Shown: one piece after another, positions 8,389-16,164 of the stretch
Numbering within the stretch: the stretch's first letter is position 1
How the letters are laid out: each line of letters opens with the position of its first letter
DNA from: Miltoncostaea sp963771025
Lineage (GTDB): Bacteria; Actinomycetota; Thermoleophilia; Miltoncostaeales; Miltoncostaeaceae
Direction: 5' to 3'
DNA length: 64,000 nt
NCBI GenBank assembly: GCA_963771025.1
Contig: CAVYRL010000001.1
Coordinates: 310,001-374,000, forward strand
Program-made: the position numbers and the translations under genes
Notes under the pieces: generated by a model
The model's database searches: none
Told to the model about the DNA's origin: nothing
Seen by the model: the letters and a program-made list of their open reading frames with translations, nothing else

Positions 8389-9780
8389 CTAGTCCTCCAC
8401 CACGTGGGTCGCGAATCGCCGCCGGGCGGCGGCCCAGCCCTCGGAGTCGAAACCCCCGTCCGTGCGGAGGCAGTCGACCGCGGCCCAGGCCATCGCCAGC
8501 GCGTGATGGGCGTTGTCGTGTACGAACAGCCCCTGGCGTCCCAGGGTCAGCAGCGAGGGCTGGGCCCCCGCCCAGGCGTCGAGCCGGGCGATGCGCTGCT
8601 CGAACCCCGTGCGCAGGATCGGGTAGGCGTGGCGCAGGCGCACCACCTCGACGGCGGCGATCGGGGGACGCGGCAGGCCGGCCTCGGCGAGGCCGTCGCC
8701 GACCACGGCCCCCAGCTCGGCATCCCCTGAGGCCCACAGCGCGTCGCCGGGGTCGCACGGGATCTCGGCGCACAGCACCGTGACGCCCCGCGGGTCGTCG
8801 CCGTCGCGGTAGTTCTTGGGCTCCGACACGCGGGTGACCGGCGTCGCGCCTCCGGGCAGGTAGTGCGCGTCGAACGGCGTGTAGCGACGGCGCTCGATGA
8901 CGACATACACCAGCAGCATCGCCCGGAACTCGAGGCCCCGCGCCGCCTCCAGCGCCCCCGGATCGGGGGAGGGGGTGGTCATGGCGGCGAGCGCCGTCAG
9001 CGGGAGGGTCGACCACACCCGGCGCGCGGTCAGCGCGCGGCCGTCGCCCAGGGTGACGCGGCCGCCGTCCTCCGACAACTCCACCCCCGTCACCTCCGAG
9101 CCCGTCTCGATTCGCGCGCCGGCGGCCGCGGCGGCCTCGGCCAGCGCCTCGACGATCTGGCCGTAGCCCCGGCGGGGGTACAGGAACACCCGCCTGCCCT
9201 CGGCCCCCCGCGCGACCAGGCGCCGCGCGAGCCGCGCGGGTGAGCCGGCGGCCACGCGGCGACGCGCCTGCTCGCCCGAGAGCTCCTCGGGCGCGACGCC
9301 CCAGATCTTCCGGGCATAGGGGAAGTAGAAGCGGTCGCAGATGGTGGGTCCCAGGGCCGCGCGGAGCACCTCGGCGAAGGTGTCCCCCTTCGGGCGCCGC
9401 AGCGGCCCGAGGGCCGCGTCGCGCAGGGCTCCAAGCGCCATGCTCGGCGGCAGGTGGCGCACGACGTCGGCGGGGCGCAGCGGGAAGGCGATCCACCGGT
9501 CGTCGAGGCGGATGCGCCCGTTGCGGGGTCGCCTCTGGAGATCGTCGCCCAGCAGCGCGCTCAGGTCGGCCAGGATGCGCGGCTCGATGGTGGGGTGCAG
9601 GCGATGGCTGCCGAGATCCACCCGCAGGCCGGCGACGGTCAGGCTGCCGGCCGCCCCGCCGAGCCGCGAGGAGCGTTCGAGCAGCGTCACGCGGTGCCCG
9701 TCGCGCGCGGCGCGGTAGGCGGCGCCGACGCCGGCGGGGCCTCCGCCGAGCACCAGCAGGTCCGCCCCGTGATCGCTCAG
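8389..9780 (-). CDS. FAD/NAD(P)-binding flavoprotein, amine-oxidase fold
   Basis: About 463 residues. The dinucleotide-binding motif is DLLVLGGGPAGVGAAYRAAR with a LLERSSRLGG second strand, followed by GSHRLHP and FYFPYARKIWG, typical of protoporphyrinogen-oxidase / UDP-galactopyranose-mutase-like flavoproteins found in glycan loci. The start is uncertain. The first standard start (GTG 9753) falls inside the first beta strand and would remove the DLLV residues. The only start upstream that keeps the strand is CTG at 9780, just 3 nt after the TAG of the DtxR gene and in the same frame. Substrate unknown; UDP-sugar or polyprenyl-linked sugar oxidation or mutation is an inference from context. 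Confidence 0.75.
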   Translation of the reverse strand: MSDHGADLLVLGGGPAGVGAAYRAARDGHRVTLLERSSRLGGAAGSLTVAGLRVDLGSHRLHPTIEPRILADLSALLGDDLQRRPRNGRIRLDDRWIAFPLRPADVVRHLPPSMALGALRDAALGPLRRPKGDTFAEVLRAALGPTICDRFYFPYARKIWGVAPEELSGEQARRRVAAGSPARLARRLVARGAEGRRVFLYPRRGYGQIVEALAEAAAAAGARIETGSEVTGVELSEDGGRVTLGDGRALTARRVWSTLPLTALAAMTTPSPDPGALEAARGLEFRAMLLVYVVIERRRYTPFDAHYLPGGATPVTRVSEPKNYRDGDDPRGVTVLCAEIPCDPGDALWASGDAELGAVVGDGLAEAGLPRPPIAAVEVVRLRHAYPILRTGFEQRIARLDAWAGAQPSLLTLGRQGLFVHDNAHHALAMAWAAVDCLRTDGGFDSEGWAAARRRFATHVVED

Positions 9781-9783
9781 CGG

Positions 9784-10464
9784 CTAGCCGGGGAGGACGT
9801 AGAGGCCGGCGGCCGCGCGCTCGCCGATGACCCGCTCGTCGCCGTCGACCACGACGGTCAGCTGACCCGCCGCCGGGTCGTTGCGCAGCACCTCGACATC
9901 GGTGCCGGGCACCAGGCCCTGCTCGTAGAACCAGTGCAGGAGATCGCCGTCGTGCTCGGCAAGGCGCACGATGCGCGCCTTGCCCCGCTCGACGGTGGCG
10001 AGGGGAGTGAGATCCCGGTTCTCCTCCTGCTCGTGCGCCGTGTCCACCGGCCATCCGTGCGGGCACCGGTCCGGGTGGCCCAGCTGGACGGAAAGGCGCT
10101 CGACCATCTCGTCGCTGAAGGCGTCGCCGATGTCGTCGGCGTGCACGTGCGACTCGGCCGCGGTGTAGCCCATGAAGTCGGTCAGGAAGCGCTCGATGAT
10201 GCGGTGGTGGCGCACCACGCGCTCCGCCTCCTCCCGGCCCTTCTTGGTCAGCAGAGGGCCCTTGCGCGGGCCGCGCTCGACGAGCCCCTCGGACTCGAGG
10301 CGCTTCATCATCTCGCTGGCGGTCGGGGGGGTGACGCCCAGCATCTCCGCGACCCGCGCCGCGGGCACGGGGGCCTCCTTGACCACCGGGCCGTACTCGC
10401 CGATCGGCGTCGCGAGGAAGTAGATCGCCTCGAGATAGTCGTCGGTGGAGTGGACGCGTCCCAT
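9784..10464 (-). CDS. DtxR/MntR-family metal-dependent transcriptional regulator
   Basis: Metal-sensing repressor of about 226 residues. It has an N-terminal winged helix (VPAARVAEMLGVTPPTASEMMKRLE split by the turn), a dimerisation and metal-binding domain with HVHADDIGDAFSDEMVERL and CPHG near residue 137, and a C-terminal SH3-like FeoA domain (GLVPGTDVEVL). It resembles the Mn- or Fe-responsive branches; which metal cannot be told. The start at ATG 10464 is preferred over 10473 because TAGGAT lies 7 nt upstream. The divergent gene at 10554 shares the control region, which contains a 10-bp palindrome at 10487-10496. Confidence 0.88.
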   Translation of the reverse strand: MGRVHSTDDYLEAIYFLATPIGEYGPVVKEAPVPAARVAEMLGVTPPTASEMMKRLESEGLVERGPRKGPLLTKKGREEAERVVRHHRIIERFLTDFMGYTAAESHVHADDIGDAFSDEMVERLSVQLGHPDRCPHGWPVDTAHEQEENRDLTPLATVERGKARIVRLAEHDGDLLHWFYEQGLVPGTDVEVLRNDPAAGQLTVVVDGDERVIGERAAAGLYVLPG

Positions 10465-10471
10465 CCCGCGC

Positions 10472-10477
10472 ATCCTA
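10472..10477 (-). promoter_or_regulatory. TAGGAT -10 box of the DtxR gene
   Basis: Read on the minus strand as TAGGAT, 7 nt before ATG 10464. It overlaps the alternative ATG at 10473, which argues for the downstream start. Confidence 0.45.
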
Positions 10478-10486
10478 TCCCGTCGT

Positions 10487-10496
10487 GCGCATGCGC
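10487..10496. promoter_or_regulatory. palindrome GCGCATGCGC, candidate operator
   Basis: A perfect 10-bp palindrome in the short control region between the divergent DtxR gene and the stress-like gene. It could be an autoregulatory site, but such palindromes are common in DNA this GC-rich. Confidence 0.25.
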
Positions 10497-10541
10497 GACC
10501 TATGTGGCATCGCAGGGGTGGCGCGAACGCCCAGTATTCGT

Positions 10542-10547
10542 TACGTT
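10542..10547 (+). promoter_or_regulatory. TACGTT -10 box, leaderless
   Basis: TACGTT lies 6 nt before ATG 10554 and fixes this start in preference to the in-frame ATG at 10485. Confidence 0.5.
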
Positions 10548-10553
10548 CGTCAC

Positions 10554-11342
10554 ATGAGCCCTCCGAGCGATCGCGGGGTGCGGCCCAGGCGGATCCTCGT
10601 GATCGCCAACGAGACGTGCGCCGCAGCCGGGGTCATCGAGGAGGTCTCCTACCGTGCCGGGGACGGGGGCGAGATCATGGTGGTCGCGCCGGCACTCGCC
10701 CGCACCCGGCTCGAGCACTGGCTCACCTCCGATCTGGAGCGGCGCCAGGAGGAGGCGCGCGAGCGGCTCGAGACCTCGCTCAGGGCGATGCACCGCGCCG
10801 GCCTCAACGCGAGCGGCCATCTGGGAGACGCCGACCCGCTGCAGGCGCTCGACGACGCGCTGCGCGTGTTCGAGCCCGACGAGGTGATCATCTCGACGCA
10901 CCCGCCGCAGCGGTCCGGCTGGCTCGAGCGCCAGGTGGTCCGCAAGGCGCGCGAGCGGTACGACCTCCCGATCACCCACGTCGTGATCGACCTCGAGATG
11001 GAGAGCGTGGTCTCCGACCAGGACGACCGCGCGGCGGCCCGGGCGGCCGCGGGGCGCCGGATGCGCGTGTTCCACGCGAGCGACTACGACGAGGCGATCG
11101 CGATCCAGAGCGGGGGCTTTCGCGACCGCCGGCCCTCGGGCGGGTCACCCGGAGTGTGGGTGACCGACCGGCCGCCGCCGCCCGGTAGCCAGGAGTGGGT
11201 CGTGTTCGCCGTCGACCTCCCCGAGGAGGACCTCAGCGGCTTCGAGCGCGAGCCCGGCGACGAGGGGCGGCGGTTCCTGCTCCCCGCCGAGCTGCTCAAC
11301 CGGCACGGGCCCCCGATCGCCGAAGGCGACTGGTCCGAATAG
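10554..11342 (+). CDS. hypothetical protein with UspA-like N-terminal domain
   Basis: 262 residues. The N-terminal part (RRILVIANETCAAAGVIEEV, then DEVIISTHPPQRSGWLERQ) resembles the Rossmann-like universal-stress-protein fold seen in many actinobacterial small proteins. The C-terminal 80 residues (GVWVTDRPPPPGSQEWVVFAVDLPEEDLS) form a separate domain that I do not recognise. There is no signal peptide. The leaderless -10 box supports this start. Function unknown; regulation could be shared with the divergent DtxR gene. Confidence 0.65.
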   Translation: MSPPSDRGVRPRRILVIANETCAAAGVIEEVSYRAGDGGEIMVVAPALARTRLEHWLTSDLERRQEEARERLETSLRAMHRAGLNASGHLGDADPLQALDDALRVFEPDEVIISTHPPQRSGWLERQVVRKARERYDLPITHVVIDLEMESVVSDQDDRAAARAAAGRRMRVFHASDYDEAIAIQSGGFRDRRPSGGSPGVWVTDRPPPPGSQEWVVFAVDLPEEDLSGFEREPGDEGRRFLLPAELLNRHGPPIAEGDWSE

Positions 11343-11346
11343 CCGG

Positions 11347-12102
11347 TCAGGTCGCCGGAGTGATCTTCACCGAGTAGATGTAGATCGGGCTGGTCGGCGT
11401 CTGGGACGACGGGTCGCCCGGGTCGGCTCCGGGGTCGACGAATCCCTCGATGGTCTTCGCCACCTTCAGGCCTCGGACCACCCGTCCGAACTTGGAGAAC
11501 GAGTTGGGGAGCGCCGAGGCGTCGCCGGTCACGATGAAGAACTGGGATCCGTTGGTGTTCGGGCCGGAGTTGGCCATCGCCACCGAGCCCGTGGGGTAGC
11601 CGTCGTTCGGCAGCTCGTCGGGGAACGTGTATCCGGGGCCGCCGTAGCCCTTGCCCTCGGGGTCGCCACCCTGGATCACGAACCCGGCGACGACGCGGTG
11701 GAAGGTGAGCCCGTCGTAGAAGCCCTGGCGCGCCAGGAACACGAAGTTGTTGACCGTCTTCGGCGCGGCCTTGGCGTTCAGGGCGATCACGATGTCGCCG
11801 CACGAGGTGGACAGGGTCGCCCGGTAGGCGGTGGAGGTGTCGATGGCCATCGGCGGGGCCGATGCGTACGACTTCGGGTCGGCCGGCGGGTCGGGCACGC
11901 GCGCGCTGCACTCGGCGCCGGTCGAGTTGGTGATGACGCCGGCGTCCTCGGCCGGGGCGGTGGACGACGCCGGCGGAGAGGCCGAGGGGGTGCCGGCGGT
12001 CGAGTCGCCACCGCCGCAGCCGGCCGTGACCAGCGCGACCGCGACCGCGGAGAGGGCCGCCGCGAGCACCGGCCTCCATCGGACTGCGCGCGGGGGCCTC
12101 AC
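11347..12102 (-). CDS. lipoprotein peptidyl-prolyl cis-trans isomerase (cyclophilin type)
   Basis: 251 residues. The N-terminus has a lipoprotein signal (ALVTAGC, Cys near residue 27), then a Ser/Pro/Ala-rich linker. The cyclophilin domain runs from about residue 80 to the end, with FHRVVAGFVIQGGDP, GSVAMANSGPNTNGSQFFI and FGRVVRGL, the core catalytic motifs. It should act outside the cytoplasmic membrane as a folding catalyst. The GTG start overlaps the stop of the upstream membrane protein gene (GTGA). It converges with the stress-like gene with a 4-nt gap. Confidence 0.93.
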   Translation of the reverse strand: MRPPRAVRWRPVLAAALSAVAVALVTAGCGGGDSTAGTPSASPPASSTAPAEDAGVITNSTGAECSARVPDPPADPKSYASAPPMAIDTSTAYRATLSTSCGDIVIALNAKAAPKTVNNFVFLARQGFYDGLTFHRVVAGFVIQGGDPEGKGYGGPGYTFPDELPNDGYPTGSVAMANSGPNTNGSQFFIVTGDASALPNSFSKFGRVVRGLKVAKTIEGFVDPGADPGDPSSQTPTSPIYIYSVKITPAT

Positions 12103-12791
12103 GCCATCGGCACCTGGACGCGCGACGGCGGGTCGGAGGTCTCGAGCGCCCGCAGCCGGAAATAGGTCAGCGTCCATGCCACCGCCGCGAAGGGGGCCGC
12201 GAGGCTGTTGCCCAGCGCCGCGACGATGAAGGGGCGCAGGGGATCCCCGAGGGGCAGGGCGACCACGCCCAGCACCAGGCTGAGCGCCACGAGCACCACC
12301 AGGGTCAGCACGACCACGCCGAAGACCGGCCACGCGTTCCCCCGCACCAGCGCCCGGCTGCGGCGAAAGCCGCCGATCACGCCCCGTGACTCCAGCACGA
12401 TCACCGGGGACACCATCAGCCACCAGGTCAACAGCACCAGCCCCGGCACCACCAGGAGGATCAGGCCGAGGAGGATCCCGGCGGCCGCGAGCACACCGGC
12501 CACGGCGAGCCGCAGCAGCGATTGGCTGGCGTAGCCGAACGTCCCGGCCACGCCGATGTCCTGACGGCCGTCACGCACGTCCTCGACGGCCTTCACCAGG
12601 GCGCCCTGCACCAGGAAGATGGCGGCGATGTTGAGGAGGTTGGCCAGGATCACGCCGGACCATCCCACCAGCGCCAGCAGCCCCGCGATCACGCCGAGGG
12701 GCACGTAAACGATCGCCGCGATCGAAATCAGATGGCGGGCGTGGGCGCGATAGAGGTCCCAGGACTCGCGCAATATCTCGCCCGGCCGCAT
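12099..12791 (-). CDS. polytopic membrane protein (GPDPase membrane-domain / YciC-like)
   Basis: 230 residues with about six hydrophobic helices after a short amphipathic start (MRPGEILRESWDLYRAHARH). This N-terminus and the VPGLVLLTWWLMVSPVIVLE block are typical of small membrane proteins related to the glycerophosphodiester phosphodiesterase membrane domain. No catalytic residues are seen. Function unknown; coupled by GTGA to the secreted cyclophilin, which may indicate a shared membrane-protein quality role. TAGAGT lies 8 nt before ATG 12791. Confidence 0.7.
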   Translation of the reverse strand: MRPGEILRESWDLYRAHARHLISIAAIVYVPLGVIAGLLALVGWSGVILANLLNIAAIFLVQGALVKAVEDVRDGRQDIGVAGTFGYASQSLLRLAVAGVLAAAGILLGLILLVVPGLVLLTWWLMVSPVIVLESRGVIGGFRRSRALVRGNAWPVFGVVVLTLVVLVALSLVLGVVALPLGDPLRPFIVAALGNSLAAPFAAVAWTLTYFRLRALETSDPPSRVQVPMA

Positions 12792-12799
12792 GGACGCCG

Positions 12800-12805
12800 A
12801 CTCTA
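12800..12805 (-). promoter_or_regulatory. TAGAGT -10 box
   Basis: TANNNT on the minus strand 8 nt before ATG 12791; drives the membrane protein and cyclophilin pair, near-leaderless. Confidence 0.4.
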
Positions 12806-12832
12806 GTGGAGCCCGGGCGATTCCGGCTCCGG

Positions 12833-13618
12833 TCAGGTGCGTATGCCCACGCCGCGGATGAACGTCCACCACGCCCATCCGAGCAGCAGCGCGGCCAGGC
12901 CGAGGGTGACGCCCAACGAGAGCTCCGCCGCGACGTCGGACGTTCCGAGCATGCCCTCCCGCGCGGCGACCACCATGTAGAAGATCGGGTCGAAGTGGGT
13001 CAGGGCCCGCCACGGCTGGGTCAGGGACTGGATCGAGTAGAACACGCCGCCGAGGAACACGAGCGGCTGGATGACCAGATTGCCGACCACGTTCTGCTGG
13101 TCCCACCCCGTGGAGTACAGGCCGACGACGGTCCCGAGCGCGGCGAAGGCGATGCTCGTGCCGATCAGTGCCGCGGCGAGCAGCAGAGGGCGCTCGATCG
13201 AGAAGTCCACGAACACCCGCGCCGCGCCAAGCGTGAGCACTCCGATCATCAGGCTGCGCAGCACCCCGCCCGACATGTAGCCGACCAGCATCTGCGACGC
13301 GCTCATCGGGCTGCTGGCGGGGTCCTCGATGAAGCCGTCGCTGCGCGCCTGGTAGATCGAGGTGGCGTTGTTGCCGAAGGCCGAGGTGGCCACGCCCATC
13401 AGCACCAGGCCGGGGACGATGAACTGCTCGTAGGGCGTGCCGTCGATCAGCCGGATCTGGCTGCCGAGCGCGATCCCGAAGACGACGATGAACAGGACGG
13501 CCGCGACCACGGGCGGCAGGATCGTCTGGCTCCAGAGGCGCACCACGCGCAGCACCTCACGCTCGGACAGGGCGAGCATCCCTCGTCGTCGCGCGCGGCG
13601 CACTTCGGCCGAGCTCAC
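12833..13618 (-). CDS. ABC-2 type transporter permease
   Basis: 261 residues with six predicted membrane helices, the usual size for DrrB-like exporter permeases. The conserved features FIVPGLVLMG and GFIEDPASSPMSASQMLVG (equivalent to the family's coupling region) are visible. The GTG start overlaps the stop of the ATPase gene as GTGA, so both halves are coupled. Substrate unknown (antibiotic, lipid or polysaccharide export are typical for the family). Confidence 0.88.
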   Translation of the reverse strand: MSSAEVRRARRRGMLALSEREVLRVVRLWSQTILPPVVAAVLFIVVFGIALGSQIRLIDGTPYEQFIVPGLVLMGVATSAFGNNATSIYQARSDGFIEDPASSPMSASQMLVGYMSGGVLRSLMIGVLTLGAARVFVDFSIERPLLLAAALIGTSIAFAALGTVVGLYSTGWDQQNVVGNLVIQPLVFLGGVFYSIQSLTQPWRALTHFDPIFYMVVAAREGMLGTSDVAAELSLGVTLGLAALLLGWAWWTFIRGVGIRT

Positions 13619-14358
13619 CGGCCCACCAGCCGCAGGTAGACGTCCTCGAGCCGCGGGGCCGAGAAGCGCTCGCGCAGGTCGCCGGGTGGGCCCTCCGCCA
13701 CGATCCGTCCCGCGCGGATGAACGCGACGCGCTCGCACAGGGCTTCCGCCTCCTCGATGTAATGCGTCGTGAGAAGGATCGAGGTGCCGTCCGCGTGGAG
13801 CGCCCGGATGTAGGTCCACAGGTCGTGCCGCAGCTCCAGGTCCACGCCGGCCGTCGGCTCGTCCAGGATCACGAGCCGTGGCCGGTGCAGCAGCGCGCGC
13901 GCCAGCAGCAGGCGCCGCCGCATGCCGCCTGAGAGCAGGTGCGCGTAGCTCGTCGCCTTGGCGGTCAGGTCGAAGGCCACCAGCATCTCGTCGGCCCGCC
14001 GGCGCGCGTCGGCGCGGCTCATGCCGAAGTAGCGGCCGTGAAGGGCCAGCAGCTCGCGCACGGGGACGAAACGGTCGAGCGCCACGTCCTGGGGCGCGTA
14101 GCCGATGGCGGTGCGGGCCGCGCCGGCCGTCGCGCCCGAGGCCGGCTCGCCGAACACCGAGATGGTGCCGCCGGTCGGGCGGGTGAGACCCACGATGCTG
14201 CGGATCAGGGTCGTCTTGCCGGCCCCGTTGGGCCCGAGGAGCCCGAAGAACGCGCCGGCCGGCACCTCGAGGTCGAGTCCGGTGAGCGCCTCGACTCCGC
14301 CGTCGAAGATCTTGGTGACGCCGAGGCAGGAAAGCGCCGGCTCCGAGCCGGGATTCAC
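13615..14358 (-). CDS. ABC transporter ATP-binding protein (DrrA-like)
   Basis: 247 residues. Walker A GPNGAGKTT with Lys48, ABC signature LSGGMRRR near residue 143 and Walker B LVILDEPTAGVD. The partner is the coupled permease downstream. The GTG start at 14358 gives an N-terminus just before the first conserved strand. The protein lacks the extra DrrA C-terminal extension and is shorter than the second DrrA-like protein at 31426. Confidence 0.93.
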   Translation of the reverse strand: MNPGSEPALSCLGVTKIFDGGVEALTGLDLEVPAGAFFGLLGPNGAGKTTLIRSIVGLTRPTGGTISVFGEPASGATAGAARTAIGYAPQDVALDRFVPVRELLALHGRYFGMSRADARRRADEMLVAFDLTAKATSYAHLLSGGMRRRLLLARALLHRPRLVILDEPTAGVDLELRHDLWTYIRALHADGTSILLTTHYIEEAEALCERVAFIRAGRIVAEGPPGDLRERFSAPRLEDVYLRLVGR

Positions 14359-14385
14359 GATCCGCGGCTCGGAGCGCGGGCGACG

Positions 14386-14914
14386 CTAGAACCCGCCGTC
14401 GATGCCCTCGTCGCCGTTGCCGCCGCGAACGCGCTTGAGCACCACGATCACGGCGCCGGCGACGGCGCCGATGACGATGATCTTGGTGATCGCGCGGCGG
14501 ATGCGCTTCTTCTTCTTGGGGGGCTCGATGAGGCCGGCCACCGCCTTCTGCAGGTCGAGGGCCGAGCCCTCCACCTTGCGCTGGAGCTTGCGGTCGTAGG
14601 CCAGCTTGCGGGCGATCGCGGACGGCGGCTTGCCGCCCACCTGGTCGTTCACCTCTTTGCCGACGTTGAAGGCCTGCTTGACGGCCCCCTGGAACTCGGG
14701 GTCGCTGGCGGCCCTCTGGATGATCGGTCGCACGGTCTCGAGCAGCGCCGCGACGCCCGCGAGTGATCTCGCGCTGTCCTTCGACATCTGACCTCCCTGT
14801 GAGTCTCGGCGTCCACCCTTGCGGATGTCGCTCAGCCTGCGACGGACGACGTGTCGCCCGATGCGGAACGTTACGTACCCGATGAGGGCCTGGCGGCGAT
14901 TCATTGCGCCCACT
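14386..14914 (-). CDS. hypothetical basic protein with C-terminal membrane helix
   Basis: 176 residues if started at ATG 14914. The N-terminus MNRRQALIGYVTFRIGRHVV is hydrophobic and basic. The middle is helical and charged, and a single C-terminal membrane segment (IIVIGAVAGAVIVVLKRV) follows a KKKKRIRR run. A second in-frame ATG at 14787 has a strong Shine-Dalgarno (AGGGAGGTCAG) and would give 133 residues. The upstream start is supported by TAGAGT 7 nt before it, so both forms may be made. Function unknown. Confidence 0.6.
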
Positions 14915-14921
14915 CTAGTGC

Positions 14922-14927
14922 CGCGAG
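14922..14927 (-). promoter_or_regulatory. TAGAGT -10 box, leaderless
   Basis: TANNNT 7 nt before ATG 14914 on the minus strand; supports the longer form of the hypothetical protein. Confidence 0.45.
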
Positions 14928-14977
14928 ACGGGCTGCGTGAAACCCGGTGTGCGCTGGTGTCGCGCCGGCGCGGCTCA

Positions 14978-14983
14978 TAGGGT
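14978..14983 (+). promoter_or_regulatory. TAGGGT -10 box, leaderless
   Basis: TAGGGT ends exactly 6 nt before ATG 14990 of the histidine phosphatase gene; no ribosome-binding site is present. Confidence 0.55.
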
Positions 14984-14989
14984 GCCTCC

Positions 14990-15592
14990 ATGACCGGGGA
15001 GCGCTCGTTCGCGTTGGTCCGCCACGGGCAGACCGATTACAACCTTGCCGGCCGGCTCAACGGCGACCCCAGCGTGCCGATCCCGCTCAACGCCACCGGG
15101 CTCGCCCAGGTCGAGGCATTGCGTCCGCGCGTGGCCGCCCTGCCCGTCGACGCCGGCATCAGCACCCGCTTCCCGCGCACCCGCCAGACACTCGAGATCC
15201 TGCTCGAGGGCCGCGATGTGCCGTGTGACGTGTGCCAGGACCTCGACGACGTGCTGCTGGGCGAGATGGAGGGCCACCCGGTTCAGGACTACCGCGCATG
15301 GCGCAGCGAGAACGGCCCGGAGGCCGCCCCGCCGGGCGGGGAGAGCCGGCTCCAGGTGGTGGCCCGGTATGCGAGGGGCTTCGAGTGGGTGCTGGCGCGC
15401 CCGGCCCGCTTCCCGTTGATCGTGACCCACGACATTCCGATCCGTTTCCTGCGCAACGCCATCGCCGGGCAGGACCCGATAGAGGGCCCCGTGCGGTCGA
15501 TCGACAACGCGTCGCTGCTCGTGGTGAGCGAGCCCGAGCTGCGGCACGGCATCGATGTCATGCGCGCGAGGCTGCCTCAAACGTCCTCGTGA
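14990..15592 (+). CDS. histidine phosphatase (phosphoglycerate-mutase-like) family protein
   Basis: 200 residues of the two-step histidine phosphatase superfamily. The phospho-acceptor motif LVRHGQTDYN is at residues 9-18, a second Arg in STRFPRTRQT near 55-65, an acidic residue in the LGEMEG stretch and the C-terminal VTHDIPIR His near residue 147. This fits a phosphatase acting on small phospho-molecules rather than a glycolytic mutase, but the substrate cannot be told. It is followed by csp and infA. Confidence 0.9.
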   Translation: MTGERSFALVRHGQTDYNLAGRLNGDPSVPIPLNATGLAQVEALRPRVAALPVDAGISTRFPRTRQTLEILLEGRDVPCDVCQDLDDVLLGEMEGHPVQDYRAWRSENGPEAAPPGGESRLQVVARYARGFEWVLARPARFPLIVTHDIPIRFLRNAIAGQDPIEGPVRSIDNASLLVVSEPELRHGIDVMRARLPQTSS

Positions 15593-15605
15593 GCTACCAT
15601 GCTCG

Positions 15606-15626
15606 CGGCTCCATACGTCGGAGCCG
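15606..15626 (+). promoter_or_regulatory. 7-bp hairpin in the cold-shock gene leader
   Basis: CGGCTCC / GGAGCCG stem with a 7-nt loop in the 5' leader, 29 nt before ATG 15656 and downstream of a TACCAT -10-like box at 15595-15600. A temperature- or stability-related role is an inference. Confidence 0.35.
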
Positions 15627-15655
15627 GTCGTGCGGACAAAACGAAGGATGAGGCA

Positions 15656-15859
15656 ATGGCTGAGGGTGTCGTGAAGTGGTTCTCGTCCGAGAAGGGCTAC
15701 GGATTCATCACGCCGGATGACGGTGGCAAGGATCTGTTCGTGCACTTCTCCGAGATTCAGGGGTCGGGATACCGCAACCTCGAAGAGGGCCAGCGGGTCA
15801 GCTACGAGGCCACCGAGGGCCAGAAGGGCCCCCAGGCTTCGACCGTCCAGGCGCTCTAG
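15656..15859 (+). CDS. cold-shock protein
   Basis: 67-residue CspA-family OB-fold RNA/DNA chaperone. The RNP1-like motif KGYGFITP and RNP2-like DLFVHFSEI are both present, with VVKWFSSEKGYGF at the N-terminus. The ATG is preceded by AAGGATGAGG. A longer in-frame extension to 15599 is ignored because it covers the leader hairpin. It lies 38 nt before infA, so both may be on one RNA. Confidence 0.96.
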   Translation: MAEGVVKWFSSEKGYGFITPDDGGKDLFVHFSEIQGSGYRNLEEGQRVSYEATEGQKGPQASTVQAL

Positions 15860-15897
15860 GCGCCCGAGTCAGGGTCCAGGCATCGAGAGGAGACGTT

Positions 15898-16125
15898 CTG
15901 GCGACAAAGCAGAAGGAAGAGGCGATCGAGGTGGAGGGAGAGGTCACCGAGGCCCTCCCGAACACCATGTTCCGAGTGATCCTCGACAACGAGCACGAGG
16001 TGCTGGCCCACATGGCCGGCAAACTTCGTCGTTTCCGCATCCGGATCAACCCGGGTGACCGGGTGAAGGTGGAACTCTCGCCCTACGACCTCAACAGGGG
16101 TCGCATCACCTTCCGCCTGAAGTAG
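15898..16125 (+). CDS. infA: translation initiation factor IF-1, CTG start
   Basis: 75-residue S1-domain protein that occupies the ribosomal A site during initiation. The body EGEVTEALPNTMFRVILDN and LSPYDLNRGRITFR are highly conserved. The usual N-terminus (KQKEEAIEVEGEV) is only reached if translation starts at CTG 15898. There is a strong Shine-Dalgarno, GAGAGGAGA, 4 nt before that CTG and no ATG, GTG or TTG in frame before GTG 15931. Starting at the GTG would remove the first beta strand and 11 conserved residues. Downstream, it converges with the S51 peptidase gene. Confidence 0.93.
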   Translation: MATKQKEEAIEVEGEVTEALPNTMFRVILDNEHEVLAHMAGKLRRFRIRINPGDRVKVELSPYDLNRGRITFRLK

Positions 16126-16164
16126 GCCTCCGTCGCAGAGGGGCCGCCCCGCTCGCCGCGCGCG

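Noticed and set aside
8389..9780. UDP-galactopyranose mutase
   Set aside because: Fold and context fit, but the specific UGM residues could not be confirmed by eye, so only a general flavoprotein name is used.
8069..10066. Long minus-strand open frame covering the FAD and DtxR genes
   Set aside because: Arg/Ala/Gly-rich translation without motifs; the FAD and DtxR frames are the real ones.
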